NCBI GenBank assembly: GCA_049241565.1
Contig: JBMLQL010000054.1
Location: forward strand, 1-64,000
Direction of reading: 5' to 3'
DNA from: DZBG01 sp049241565
GTDB lineage: Bacteria; Bdellovibrionota; Bacteriovoracia; Bacteriovoracales; Bacteriovoracaceae
Length of the DNA stretch: 64,000 bases
Under the pieces are notes generated by a model that ran no database searches, was not told the DNA's origin, and was given only the letters and a program-made list of their open reading frames with translations. The stretch's first letter is position 1. Each line of letters starts with the position of its first letter. Below are positions 15,478-24,875 of this stretch, piece after piece. A program made the translations under genes and the position numbers.

Positions 15478-17172
15478 ATGCAGTTACAAGAAATTTTTTA
15501 TCTGATTTTCTTTTTTATTGTCCTTTTTTCTCTGGCTTACCCTTTGGGAATGCTCATGGGACGTGTCTTTGAGGGAGATATCCCTAAGAGGGTAGGGTTT
15601 CTTAAGCCTTTTGAAGGGATCATCTATAAGATTGGGGGCATTGACCCATCAGAAAAACAAAGTGGATGGAATTACTTTTTAAGCTTGTTCATTTTTAATT
15701 TACTTGGGTTTGTCGCCGTTCTTTCGATTTTAATGCTTCAACATCTCTTGCCGCTGAACCCTCAGAATATCGCTGGAATGGAATTTCCACTGGCCTTTAA
15801 TACCGCAATTAGTTTTATGACTAATACGAATTGGCAGGCCTATTCGGGAGAGGTGAGTTTAAGTTATTTCTCTCAAATGGCAGGGCTGACGGTTCAGAAT
15901 TTTCTTTCAGCTGCTACCGGCCTTACTTTGATCGCAGTGATTGTAAGAGGTGTGGGCCAGAAACTTGAAACAAATCTTGGAAACTTTTGGGTTGATATGA
16001 CAAGGATGACTCTTTACATCCTTCTTCCTCTCTCTCTTATCTTGACTCTCATTCTTATTAGTCAGGGTGTGGTCCAAAATTTTTCTCACTATATTGAGGC
16101 TTTTACTCTGGAGGGGAATAAGCAACTTCTTCCCATGGGACCAGCTGCCTCTCAGATTGCGATCAAACAATTAGGAACAAATGGAGGAGGATTTTTTGGA
16201 GTGAACTCGGCCCATCCTTTTGAGAATCCAACTCCTTTGACAAATTTCCTTCAGTGTCTGGCCATTCTTATTATTCCTGTTGGTCAGGTTTTTGCTTTTG
16301 GTAGAATGATAAAAAAAGAAAAACAAGCAGTGGCGGTTCTTGTCTCAATGTCACTTCTATTGTTCTCACTTCTTATTGTTTCACTTTATTCAGAGTATAA
16401 TTTTCTTCCTGATTTTGCTCATCATGCCATTCCGATGGAAGGAAAAGAGCTTCGAATCGGAACCAATGAATCTGTTCTTTGGTCGGTGGTGACGACGGCA
16501 GCTTCCAACGGTTCAGTGAATGCTATGCATTCTTCGCTTTCTCCTCTCTCGGGAATGGTGGCCTTGTTTAGCATGATGACAGGAGAAGTTGTTTTTGGCG
16601 GAGTTGGAGCAGGATTTTACGGCATTTTCCTTTATATTCTTTTGACCGTTTTTATTGCGGGATTAATGGTGGGGAGGTCTCCAGAATATCTAGGGAAAAA
16701 GATTGAGGCCAAAGAAGTTAAACTTGCGATTATCGGTATTCTTCTCCCTTCTGCTTGTATTTTGATTGGGGCTGGACTCGGGGCCGTTTCTGAGTGGGCG
16801 CTGTCGAGTGTAACTCATCAAGGCCCCCATGGTCTTTCAGAAATTTTATATGCCTTCACCTCGGCCAGTGGGAATAACGGTTCTGCGTTTGCAGGATTTA
16901 ATGCAAACACTCCTGTGCTGAATATCGTTTTAGGTCTTTGTATGTTTATCGGAAGATTTGCAGTGATTTACCCCGTGATTATGATCGCGAGTTCTTTATC
17001 AGCAAAGAAATCGACTCCAATGACAGCAGGAACATTCCCCACTGACTCCTATTTGTTTTCTATCCTTCTAGTCGGAGTCATCTTAATTGTTGGAGCTTTG
17101 ACCTTTTTCCCTGCTCTCACTCTCGGGCCTATTGCTGAACATTTTGCCATGCTTAAAGGAATGACTTTCTAA
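15478..17172 (+). CDS. kdpA: KdpA, potassium-translocating subunit
   Basis: 564 residues from the ATG at 15478, which has AAGGAG seven bases upstream; an earlier in-frame ATG at 15454 lacks such a site. KdpA is the channel-like, ten-helix subunit of the high-affinity K+ pump KdpFABC. The selectivity-filter repeats are visible, for example NTNWQAYSGE, GTNGGGFFGVNSAHPFENPT, NGSVNAMHSS and SGNNGSAFAGF. It is the first gene of kdpABCDE. No kdpF could be found in the 100 bases upstream, so the small stabilising subunit is missing or diverged. Confidence 0.97.
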   Translation: MQLQEIFYLIFFFIVLFSLAYPLGMLMGRVFEGDIPKRVGFLKPFEGIIYKIGGIDPSEKQSGWNYFLSLFIFNLLGFVAVLSILMLQHLLPLNPQNIAGMEFPLAFNTAISFMTNTNWQAYSGEVSLSYFSQMAGLTVQNFLSAATGLTLIAVIVRGVGQKLETNLGNFWVDMTRMTLYILLPLSLILTLILISQGVVQNFSHYIEAFTLEGNKQLLPMGPAASQIAIKQLGTNGGGFFGVNSAHPFENPTPLTNFLQCLAILIIPVGQVFAFGRMIKKEKQAVAVLVSMSLLLFSLLIVSLYSEYNFLPDFAHHAIPMEGKELRIGTNESVLWSVVTTAASNGSVNAMHSSLSPLSGMVALFSMMTGEVVFGGVGAGFYGIFLYILLTVFIAGLMVGRSPEYLGKKIEAKEVKLAIIGILLPSACILIGAGLGAVSEWALSSVTHQGPHGLSEILYAFTSASGNNGSAFAGFNANTPVLNIVLGLCMFIGRFAVIYPVIMIASSLSAKKSTPMTAGTFPTDSYLFSILLVGVILIVGALTFFPALTLGPIAEHFAMLKGMTF

Positions 17173-17181
17173 AGAGGAATT

Positions 17182-19254
17182 ATGAAAAAGAAAAATTTAT
17201 TTAGCGCTAAAGATATTACCGTCGGGATTATTGATTCATTTAAAAAATTGAATCCTGCGGATCAATTAAGAAATCCGGTGATGTTTATTGTTTATCTCGG
17301 GGCAGTCGTGACAAGTTTTATTGTTCTTGGTGGAATACTAACGAAACAATATTCGAGCTTTAATTTTCAGATTGCTTTTTGGCTTTGGGGCACAGTTTTA
17401 TTTGCAAATTTTGCAGAGGCGATTGCTGAAGGAAAAGGGAAGGCCCAAGCCGCTAGTTTAAAAAATACTAAAAAAGAGGCCCTGGCCTTTTTATGGGACG
17501 GGAAAAATAAAACTCAAGTCCCTGCCAGTTATCTCAAACGAGGAGATATTGTAGCTTGTATTGCGGGAGATATTATCCCAGCTGATGGGGAAGTGGTTGA
17601 AGGAATTGCCAGTGTGGATGAGTCGGCGATTACAGGAGAATCAGCTCCAGTGATTCGTGAATCAGGTGGAGACCGTTCTGCCGTGACGGCGGGAACTAAA
17701 GTTCTGTCAGATAGAATTATTATTAAGATTACGGCGGCCCAGGGAGAATCTTATATCGATAAGCTTATTTCAATGGTGGAAGGAGCTTCGAGACAGCCAA
17801 CACCAAATGAAATTGCTCTCTCTATTCTACTTGTGGCTCTGACTGCCGTTTTTATTCTTGGGGTGGGTTCACTTAAAGGTTTCATGAATTACTCTGAGGC
17901 CCAGTCTCAAAATACAACTAGCCTTGCCACTATACCGGTTCTTATCTCTCTTCTTGTTTGTTTGATTCCAACGACCATTGGTGGCTTATTATCGGCCATT
18001 GGTATTTCGGGGATGGAGCGACTTTTAAAAAAGAATGTTATCGCTAAGTCTGGAAAAGCGGTTGAGGCTGCCGGTGATATTGATGTTCTTCTGCTTGATA
18101 AAACAGGGACAATCACCATTGGAAATCGTATGGCCAGTGAATTTATTCCAGCGGCCTTTTCAAATGAAGAGGATGTGGCCAGAGTGGCCTTCCTGTCATC
18201 GATGCAGGATGAAACCCCAGAAGGAAGATCAGTTATTAAATTGGCCGATACGCTTTATAAACTCACTGATGTTCATCTCAAGGATCAGAAAATGAGTTTT
18301 ATTCCCTTCTCAGCTGAAACAAGAATGAGTGGAGTAGATATTGAAGAAGCTCAAGGTGTGAGACAACTTCGCAAAGGAGCTCCAGACTCTATTATCAAGT
18401 GGGTGATGGCCCAAGGCGGGGAAATTCATCCTGCCATTAAAAACAAAATTGATGTGATCGCTAAATCTGGAGGAACTCCACTTTTAGTGGCCGAAAATAG
18501 CAAACTTGTGGGTGTGATTCATCTCAAAGATATTGTGAAGTCAGGGATTAAAGAAAGATTTAATCAGCTCAGACAAATGGGAATAAAAACAGTGATGATC
18601 ACTGGAGATAATCCCATGACAGCTGCAGCGATCGCTGCTGAAGCTGGAGTAGACGACTTTCTTGCTGAGGCCACGCCAGAAAGTAAGCTTTCAAAGATTA
18701 AAGAAGAGCAGAAACTGGGACGAATGGTGGCGATGGTAGGAGACGGGACTAACGATGCTCCCGCCCTGGCCCAAGCTGATGTGGGAGTAGCGATGAATAC
18801 CGGAACTCAAGCGGCTAGAGAGGCCGGGAATATGGTTGATCTCGACTCCAATCCCACTAAACTGATTGAAGTTGTCGAAACCGGGAAACAGCTATTAATG
18901 ACAAGAGGGGCGCTGACAACTTTCTCTATCGCCAATGATGTGGCCAAGTATTTTGCCATTTTGCCGGCCTTGTTTACGACGCTATATCTTGTGAATGGAG
19001 AGTCTCCTCTCAAATCACTTGATATTATGAATCTTCACTCACCTCAGAGTGCCATCTTGAGCGCAGTTATTTTTAATGCACTTATTATCGTCTTTCTTAT
19101 TCCACTGGCCCTCAAAGGTATAAGCTATAGGCCAATGAGTGCGAAGGATATTTTGCAGCGGAATTTATTTATCTATGGCCTAGGTGGATTAGTTGTCCCT
19201 TTTGCAGGAATTAAAATCATCGATTTATTTATTAGTTTTGCCGGTCTTGTTTAG
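17182..19254 (+). CDS. kdpB: KdpB, P-type ATPase subunit of the potassium pump
   Basis: 690 residues, full length. The phosphorylated aspartate is D306 in LLDKTGTIT. Other landmarks are the actuator motif ITGESAPV, the nucleotide site around KGAPDSI, and MVGDGTNDAPALAQADVGVA. KdpB hydrolyses ATP to drive K+ uptake through KdpA. It lies nine bases after kdpA and nine before kdpC. Confidence 0.97.
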   Translation: MKKKNLFSAKDITVGIIDSFKKLNPADQLRNPVMFIVYLGAVVTSFIVLGGILTKQYSSFNFQIAFWLWGTVLFANFAEAIAEGKGKAQAASLKNTKKEALAFLWDGKNKTQVPASYLKRGDIVACIAGDIIPADGEVVEGIASVDESAITGESAPVIRESGGDRSAVTAGTKVLSDRIIIKITAAQGESYIDKLISMVEGASRQPTPNEIALSILLVALTAVFILGVGSLKGFMNYSEAQSQNTTSLATIPVLISLLVCLIPTTIGGLLSAIGISGMERLLKKNVIAKSGKAVEAAGDIDVLLLDKTGTITIGNRMASEFIPAAFSNEEDVARVAFLSSMQDETPEGRSVIKLADTLYKLTDVHLKDQKMSFIPFSAETRMSGVDIEEAQGVRQLRKGAPDSIIKWVMAQGGEIHPAIKNKIDVIAKSGGTPLLVAENSKLVGVIHLKDIVKSGIKERFNQLRQMGIKTVMITGDNPMTAAAIAAEAGVDDFLAEATPESKLSKIKEEQKLGRMVAMVGDGTNDAPALAQADVGVAMNTGTQAAREAGNMVDLDSNPTKLIEVVETGKQLLMTRGALTTFSIANDVAKYFAILPALFTTLYLVNGESPLKSLDIMNLHSPQSAILSAVIFNALIIVFLIPLALKGISYRPMSAKDILQRNLFIYGLGGLVVPFAGIKIIDLFISFAGLV

Positions 19255-19263
19255 GAGTTTAAA

Positions 19264-19815
19264 ATGAAAACGATTATCATAAGTGTGAGATATTTATTTT
19301 TGATGACCATTCTTCTTGGATTTATTTATCCACTTTTCTCTTCTCTTGCTGGAGGGAGCTTATTTTCACGAAGAAGCTCGGGAAGTCTTGTTGTGATTGA
19401 TGGTCAGGTTCGCGGATCAGAGCTGATTGGACAAAGTTTTTCACAAGAGAAGTATTTCTGGCCTCGCCCATCTGTCACTAATTACCAAGCGGTAGGCGCG
19501 GGAGCAAGCAATCGGTCGGCCACACATAAGACTCTTAAAGAAGAGGTCCTCTCAAGAAGAGAAAAGTTAGGAGAGAAAGCCCCGGCAGATCTTCTTTATG
19601 CTTCTGCTTCGGGTGTAGATCCTCATATTTCGTTAGAGGCAGCTTATTTTCAGAAAGAGCGAGTCATGAAATCTCGCGGAGTATCAAACGAGCAATTAGA
19701 TCAAATGATTGATAAAACAACGGACTCTCGCCTTTTAGGTTTTATGGGACAAGTAAGAGTGAATGTTTTAGAATTAAACAAACTACTTGATGAGTCTCAA
19801 CAAGAGAGAAATTAA
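19264..19815 (+). CDS. kdpC: KdpC subunit of the potassium pump
   Basis: 183 residues. One N-terminal membrane helix (about 5-25) is followed by the periplasmic domain with the family signature GSELIGQSF, FWPRPSVTNY and GVDPHISLEAAYFQ. KdpC stabilises the complex and raises its affinity for nucleotide and ion. Its stop is immediately followed by the TTG start of kdpD. Confidence 0.96.
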   Translation: MKTIIISVRYLFLMTILLGFIYPLFSSLAGGSLFSRRSSGSLVVIDGQVRGSELIGQSFSQEKYFWPRPSVTNYQAVGAGASNRSATHKTLKEEVLSRREKLGEKAPADLLYASASGVDPHISLEAAYFQKERVMKSRGVSNEQLDQMIDKTTDSRLLGFMGQVRVNVLELNKLLDESQQERN

Positions 19816-22497
19816 TTGGGACAAGCCGAAGAAATTTTAAAATCACTGCAAAAAGAAGAGTCTCGCCAAGGACAAGGGAAACTAAAAATCTTTATTGGAA
19901 TGGTTGCTGGAGTCGGGAAGACTTTTTCCATGCTTAAGGCGGCCCACGCCTTAAAGCAAAATGGTCTTGATATTGTTGTTGGATATATAGAAACTCACGG
20001 TAGAAAAGAAACAGAAGAACTTGTGGCAGGACTTGAGATTCTGCCTCGTAAAAAAATTCTTTATAAAGATGTTATCCTTGAGGAGTTCGATATTGACGAA
20101 CTTCTCGTAAGAAAACCTAAAATTGTTTTGATTGATGAGCTTGCTCACTCTAATGCTCCTGGGTCTCGCCATCAAAAACGCTGGCAAGATGTTTTAGAGA
20201 TTCTAGGTCAAGGGATCGATGTTTACACCACTTTAAATGTCCAACATGTGGAGTCTCGTGCTGACACAGTCGCCGCACTCACTAATATTAGAATTCATGA
20301 ACTTGTTCCAGATTCAATCATTGATCGCGCCGATGATATTGTGGTGATTGATCTTGTCCCTGATGAATTACTTGAGCGACTTAAAGAAGGAAAAATTTAT
20401 CCAGTTGAAAAGATTGATGCTGCGACATCTAATTTTTTTAAAGTGTCGCACTTAACTGCATTAAGAGAAATCTCACTTCGACTCATGGCCGAACGGCTAG
20501 ATCATGAGTTGAAAGACATGACTTTAACTCAAGGAATGGGTGTTAGCTGGAAGACGAATCATAAAGTCATGGTGGCGATTTTTGGGTCACCTTATTCAGA
20601 ATCCCTTATCAGATATACGCGAAAATTGGCCTATGGACTCAACTGCGAGTGGGTGGCGGCCCATATTAATACAGATCGCGTTTTTGGAGATAAAGAAAAA
20701 GAGCTTCTCAATAAGAATATCGAGCTTGTAAAGCAGCTCGGTGGAGAGGTGGTCTCCACTCAAAGTGATTCTGTTGCCGATGGACTGTTGAGTTTAGCTG
20801 TGATGAACGGAATTACTCAGATTGTTGTAGGAAAATCAGAAAGAAAGAGCCTATTTTCTTTTTTCTTTAAAAATACACTCCCACATCAATTAATAAAAAA
20901 ATCTGTTGGAATAGATATCAATGTTATTTCGCCACTTCAGAGAGTGTCTATCGATCGTGGACATAGTGTTAAGGAAAAACATGATTTTGAAATAGATTGG
21001 CGAACGATTCTTTCAACCACAGGATTTGTGGCCAACCTAACGATTATAAACGCTGTTCTTCTCCCGGTTATTCAATATCGATCGATTGGGATGATTTATT
21101 TGATGGGGATCTTTATTGGTTCTCTTTTAATTAAAAATTATAATGTCATATATGCCACTCTCCTAGGTGGTCTTTGTTGGAATATCTTTTTCCTGCCACC
21201 AACCTTTACTTTTGTTATTACCCATCATGAAGACTGGATGCTTCTGCTTCTTTATGCGGTAGCTGGCTCAGTTATTGGTATCTTTACTAATAAACTTAAA
21301 ATGAAAGAGAAGATCTTAAGAACGGAAGGGGAGCGGGCCACTCAGCTGTATAATATTACGAAGTCTCTATCTAAAACTAAAGATCTCGATCAATTAATTC
21401 AAGTGGCCTTAGAAGAAACATCAAAGATACTAAACGGGAAAGTCTCTTTTTTTATTCGACCTCTTGGGGTGATGGAATTCGATCCTAGTCTTAAAGATCA
21501 AAAAGGTGATTTTAATGTTCCACCCAAGGAAGAGTATGTTCTTGATTGGGTCGCCAAAAACAAGCTCCCTGCAGGGAAATTTACGGACACTCTTCCTTCT
21601 TCTACAGGACACTATATTCCTCTTTTAGGGCGAAAAGACTGTATTGGGGTGATGAGTATTGATGCCAGTGAGCTCACAGTTCTTTCCCATGATTTAAGAT
21701 TGATACTTGATGCTGTTTCAAGACAGCTTGCTTTAGGTGTAGAGCGCGAGCAGCTCCAAGAGGAGCTTAGGAAAAGAATGGTGCTCCAAGAGTCAGAGAG
21801 AATTTATAAAACACTTCTTAACTCTGTATCTCATGAGATGAGAACTCCGCTTGCGACCATTAAAGGTTTTTCTTCGGCCTTAAGAGGTCAGGATATTGCA
21901 AAAGATCCAGATAAAGTTTCTGAAATTGCTGATGAGATCACTCATGGAGTCGAGCGATTGGATTATGTCGTTCAGAACCTGCTTGATATGAGCCGTCTTG
22001 AATCTGGTAACCTCAAGCTTCATCTTGATTATCTTGATATTGTTGAGCTTATTAATAGTGCTATCAGCAAAGTGAGAAAATATTTAGGCGAAAGAAAAAT
22101 ACTGATCAATGCACCGTCTGAGCTTCCGTTTTTTTATCTTGATTATTTTCTTATCGAGCAGACGGTTGAGAATATCCTGAGGAATGCTTATCTTTATACA
22201 CCGCCAGAATCTGTGATTGAGATTGATATCACAGTCGATCAGAAATACTTAAATATCCAGATCACCGATAATGGGCCAGGTATTCAATCTTCAGACCCGA
22301 TGATGGTCTTTAGAAAGTTTTTTAGAGAGAATCCCCAAAAAACTGGTGGAGTAGGGCTTGGGCTGTCGATTTGTAAATCCATTATTGAACAACATCATGG
22401 TATAATGAGTGCTGAAAATGCTAAAGGGAAAGGGGCCAGATTTAAGATAAGGCTTCCTAAAGAGCTAGATCGGGAGATCTTATTCCATGAACGATAA
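19816..22497 (+). CDS. kdpD: KdpD, sensor histidine kinase for K+ / turgor
   Basis: 893 residues, beginning with TTG directly after the kdpC stop. Domains in order: KdpD N-terminal ATP-binding domain with Walker A GMVAGVGKT (28-36) and Walker B-like VLIDELAHSNAPG; a Usp-like domain (about 250-370); four membrane helices (about 400-495); GAF-like (about 515-645); HisKA with H673 in SVSHEMRTP; and HATPase (NAYLYTPP, DNGPGI, GGVGLGL). It senses K+ limitation and phosphorylates KdpE. It overlaps kdpE by 11 bases. Confidence 0.96.
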   Translation: MGQAEEILKSLQKEESRQGQGKLKIFIGMVAGVGKTFSMLKAAHALKQNGLDIVVGYIETHGRKETEELVAGLEILPRKKILYKDVILEEFDIDELLVRKPKIVLIDELAHSNAPGSRHQKRWQDVLEILGQGIDVYTTLNVQHVESRADTVAALTNIRIHELVPDSIIDRADDIVVIDLVPDELLERLKEGKIYPVEKIDAATSNFFKVSHLTALREISLRLMAERLDHELKDMTLTQGMGVSWKTNHKVMVAIFGSPYSESLIRYTRKLAYGLNCEWVAAHINTDRVFGDKEKELLNKNIELVKQLGGEVVSTQSDSVADGLLSLAVMNGITQIVVGKSERKSLFSFFFKNTLPHQLIKKSVGIDINVISPLQRVSIDRGHSVKEKHDFEIDWRTILSTTGFVANLTIINAVLLPVIQYRSIGMIYLMGIFIGSLLIKNYNVIYATLLGGLCWNIFFLPPTFTFVITHHEDWMLLLLYAVAGSVIGIFTNKLKMKEKILRTEGERATQLYNITKSLSKTKDLDQLIQVALEETSKILNGKVSFFIRPLGVMEFDPSLKDQKGDFNVPPKEEYVLDWVAKNKLPAGKFTDTLPSSTGHYIPLLGRKDCIGVMSIDASELTVLSHDLRLILDAVSRQLALGVEREQLQEELRKRMVLQESERIYKTLLNSVSHEMRTPLATIKGFSSALRGQDIAKDPDKVSEIADEITHGVERLDYVVQNLLDMSRLESGNLKLHLDYLDIVELINSAISKVRKYLGERKILINAPSELPFFYLDYFLIEQTVENILRNAYLYTPPESVIEIDITVDQKYLNIQITDNGPGIQSSDPMMVFRKFFRENPQKTGGVGLGLSICKSIIEQHHGIMSAENAKGKGARFKIRLPKELDREILFHER

Positions 22498-23179
22498 TCA
22501 TGCGCCAAAAATTCTCATTGTCGATGATGAGGCACAACTTAGAAAGCTTTTGACTCTCACGCTTGAGGCCAATGGGTACAAAGTGGTTGAGGCCAGAAAC
22601 GGCCAAGAAGCCGTAAGCTTTGCCGCCACTCATCGTCCAGAACTTATTATTCTTGATCTCGGTCTCCCAGATATCAAAGGGCAAGAGGCCCTTCGTCTTA
22701 TTCGCGAATGGTCTGAGATTCCCGTGATTATTCTCTCTGTCCAAGATGATTCTGAAACAATTGTAGAGGCCTTGACTGCGGGGGCCGATGATTATATGAC
22801 CAAGCCCTTTGATGCCAATGAATTGATGGCGAGGGTGAAGGTTTGTTTGAGAAGAAGTCTTAAAAAAGACCATGAGCAAACGGTCTTTGAAATTAAGCAT
22901 CTAAAGGTTGATTTGGCCTCAAGACTTGTTTTTAAAAATAATGAGGAAATTAAACTGACTTCGACGGAGTATGATCTTTTAAAATACTTTATCAAGAACA
23001 CTAATAAAGTCCTGACCAACAGACAGATTCTCAAAGAGGTCTGGGGACCTGGATCGGTAGAGCAGGCGCAATATCCAAGAGTCTATGTTCGATACCTTCG
23101 GGCCAAGATTGAAAATGATCCTAATCGCCCAGAGCTTATTTTGACTGAGCCTGGTGTCGGATATCGCCTTAAGAAGTAA
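22487..23179 (+). CDS. kdpE: KdpE, response regulator (OmpR/PhoB type)
   Basis: 230 residues. The receiver has acidic D13/D14, phospho-acceptor D57 in IILDLGLPD and the KPF motif in DDYMTKPF. A winged-helix DNA-binding domain follows (about 130-228: LTSTEYDLLKYF, NRQILKEVWG, VRYLRAKIE). It should activate the kdp promoter when phosphorylated by KdpD. The start overlaps kdpD by 11 bases. It is the last gene of the operon; the sigma-54-type promoter P2 lies about 50 bases after its stop. Confidence 0.96.
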   Translation: MNDNHAPKILIVDDEAQLRKLLTLTLEANGYKVVEARNGQEAVSFAATHRPELIILDLGLPDIKGQEALRLIREWSEIPVIILSVQDDSETIVEALTAGADDYMTKPFDANELMARVKVCLRRSLKKDHEQTVFEIKHLKVDLASRLVFKNNEEIKLTSTEYDLLKYFIKNTNKVLTNRQILKEVWGPGSVEQAQYPRVYVRYLRAKIENDPNRPELILTEPGVGYRLKK

Positions 23180-23232
23180 ATGCACCTCCCTTCAGTGCCA
23201 TCTTGTCTCTCCCTTAAGATTAAATAGCTCTC

Positions 23233-23277
23233 TAACTCATTGAAACCCCAATTTAAAGCTCTTGGCACATACCTTGC
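23233..23277 (+). promoter_or_regulatory. Sigma-54-type promoter with upstream TAACTC box (P2)
   Basis: TTGGCACATACCTTGC (23262-23277) is an excellent -24/-12 element, with GG and GC ten bases apart. The box TAACTCATTGAAA starts at 23233, 29 bases upstream, and is identical to that of P4 at 52934. It should drive the second GGA-hairpin RNA, with transcription starting near 23288. Confidence 0.85.
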
Positions 23278-23283
23278 TTTATT

Positions 23284-23426
23284 GATTCCCGAGTCTGATA
23301 AGTCACTGCTAGGATGGTGGGACTGAAAGTTTTAGGAATGAAGCGAGACTCATGTTTTTGTTGGCCTCAAGGAATAGAGCGGTGGCGTTTCAAGGAATCG
23401 AGACACACCAGGTTCACGGATGAACC
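23284..23426 (+). ncRNA. Structured GGA-hairpin RNA, CsrA-binding-type leader or sponge (copy 2)
   Basis: It begins GATTCCCGAGTC eight bases after the -12 G, as copy 1. GGA-loop hairpins: 23302-23323 (TAGGAT in the loop), about 23329-23342 (TAGGAAT), 23366-23379 (CTC-AAGGAATA-GAG), 23387-23404 (GTTTC-AAGGAAT-C-GAGAC) and 23411-23426 (GGTTCA-CGGA-TGAACC). Blocks shared with copy 1 are the 5' dodecamer, CTCAAGGA then GAGCGRTGG, and the last hairpin. Between them the sequences differ but the GGA loops stay, the mark of selection on RNA structure. A further AAGGAAG and the ribosome site AAGGAGGG follow before the small ORF. Confidence 0.6.
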
Positions 23427-23476
23427 AAATTTAAAAACTCAAGGAAGAATCTTTTTTTACCCGAAGGAGGGTGTTT

Positions 23477-23617
23477 ATGGAATTAGCAATTTTTTTAGGG
23501 GCCGGTCTTGCGATGATGCTTATGACTCTTTCTCTACAGAAATACATCTATAATCGCGCCTATGTTCGGCGCCAAAAAAATCAAGCACCGAACAAGAGCA
23601 CAACTGAAAATATCTAA
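23477..23617 (+). CDS. 46-residue membrane microprotein downstream of GGA-hairpin RNA
   Basis: The ORF encodes one hydrophobic helix (residues 2-20, MELAIFLGAGLAMMLMTL) and a basic, polar C-terminus with YVRRQKNQ. AAGGAGGG lies six bases upstream of the ATG. The beginning resembles the 33-residue ORF at 11997 (ME-hydrophobic, double Met in the helix), and both follow the same RNA type and promoter type, so they may be paralogues. The stop overlaps the 3' end of the convergent porin gene by four bases. Function unknown. Confidence 0.65.
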   Translation: MELAIFLGAGLAMMLMTLSLQKYIYNRAYVRRQKNQAPNKSTTENI

Positions 23618-24696
23618 AGACTAAGGGATAATGAAGTGACTAAAAAACCATCTAAACGGTTAAAATATTTTGAACCTGTCGGATAAATTTTATCCTTAGA
23701 ATAAAATCCTCTCAGCTCAGTTCTCCACATCGTATACTCATCAAATTTATAATCATAATTCACAGAACTGGAAAACACTTCAAACCCATTGGCAGTATTC
23801 GTTACTACATTGGCCTGGTGAGGATCATTAAAATACTCCACACGGTAGGTGAGTGAGTTCATGCTATCCAGCGTTTGCTTCAGATTAAGAGAAGTGGCAT
23901 ACCAGCTATCGACCCCATCATTTTCTTGTTGAGATTGATGTCCGAAATCAAATCCACTGAGGAATCGCCATTTTTCAGAGATTGAATAATCAAAAACAAA
24001 ATTATGATAGCTCCTAAAACGAGGAGCAGTACTTACGACTTCTTCATCTCCGAAAAAATTATTGTAAACAAATGTCGTCTTTTCATTCACCATATTTTTA
24101 TACTGGAAGGCCACTGCTTTACCGGTATTGTTTTCAGAAATATTTTGCCAGCCGTTGAGAAGCTGCAATTGTACCGTTTGTTTCTCATCTAACTCATGCT
24201 CAAGTCGTACACCTGCAGAGTAGTAAGGAACATAATCAAGAAAAAGTGATCTTGTGTAGGTGGCGTTATCCTTGGAAATCCAAGATTCCATCCCAATATT
24301 TCCTAGAAAAATCCCCATATCAATCCAGGTCTTTTCTCCTATTTTACGGCCAACATAAGCTTCTTGGATGAATTTTGAATCTTTATCTCCTGATGTCTTG
24401 CCTTGAGTTGGTTCAGAAGAATAGTTTTTTGTCACAGAGTTTCCAAATTGGAGTGCAAGTCGGCCTCTTGTTTTTTCACCCTTAGCAACAGCTTCGATAT
24501 AGGCAAGGTTGATATTGAACTCATTGGATCTTGCTGGCTGAGTTGTATATTCTCTTTCATGATTTTTAGGATTATTAAAATCATAGGCGTAATAGGTGTC
24601 GATAAAAGCGCCAAACTTCATATCCCTCATCAATCCAGATTCTCCAAAACAAAGCACAGGGGTAGTGAACGCCAGTGACAAACAGGTCTTTTTCAT
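23614..24696 (-). CDS. Outer-membrane beta-barrel, BBP2/OmpL-like porin
   Basis: 360 residues with a signal peptide (MKKTCLSLAFTTPVLCFG). The sequence resembles the putative beta-barrel porin-2 family: an N-terminal FGAFIDTYYAYDFNNPKNH strand pair, FNINLAYIEAVAKGE, QEAYVGRKIG, and alternating strands to a C-terminal VTSLSLSL end. It should form a pore in the outer membrane. It lies just after kdpABCDE on the opposite strand, and a link to K+ or osmotic adaptation is plausible but unproven. Convergent with the 46-residue ORF. Confidence 0.8.
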   Translation of the reverse strand: MKKTCLSLAFTTPVLCFGESGLMRDMKFGAFIDTYYAYDFNNPKNHEREYTTQPARSNEFNINLAYIEAVAKGEKTRGRLALQFGNSVTKNYSSEPTQGKTSGDKDSKFIQEAYVGRKIGEKTWIDMGIFLGNIGMESWISKDNATYTRSLFLDYVPYYSAGVRLEHELDEKQTVQLQLLNGWQNISENNTGKAVAFQYKNMVNEKTTFVYNNFFGDEEVVSTAPRFRSYHNFVFDYSISEKWRFLSGFDFGHQSQQENDGVDSWYATSLNLKQTLDSMNSLTYRVEYFNDPHQANVVTNTANGFEVFSSSVNYDYKFDEYTMWRTELRGFYSKDKIYPTGSKYFNRLDGFLVTSLSLSL

Positions 24697-24875
24697 AAAA
24701 TTAAATTCCCTTGGTTAATTTTCATTAATGATAAAAGAAATCAGATAAAAACTTCGTTAAACATCAGGGGAGTTATATTAAAAAAGGATAAAACCGAGGG
24801 TATGTGTCAGGTAAAAGAAAGTTAATCAAATCATTCATTGAAGCTTTTTTAAGATTGTCTTATGATAGAGTTGTG

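Noticed and set aside
23568..23588. Inverted repeat GCGCC/GGCGC in the 46-residue ORF as a terminator
   Set aside because: It lies inside the coding sequence and is followed by A, not T, on the plus strand.
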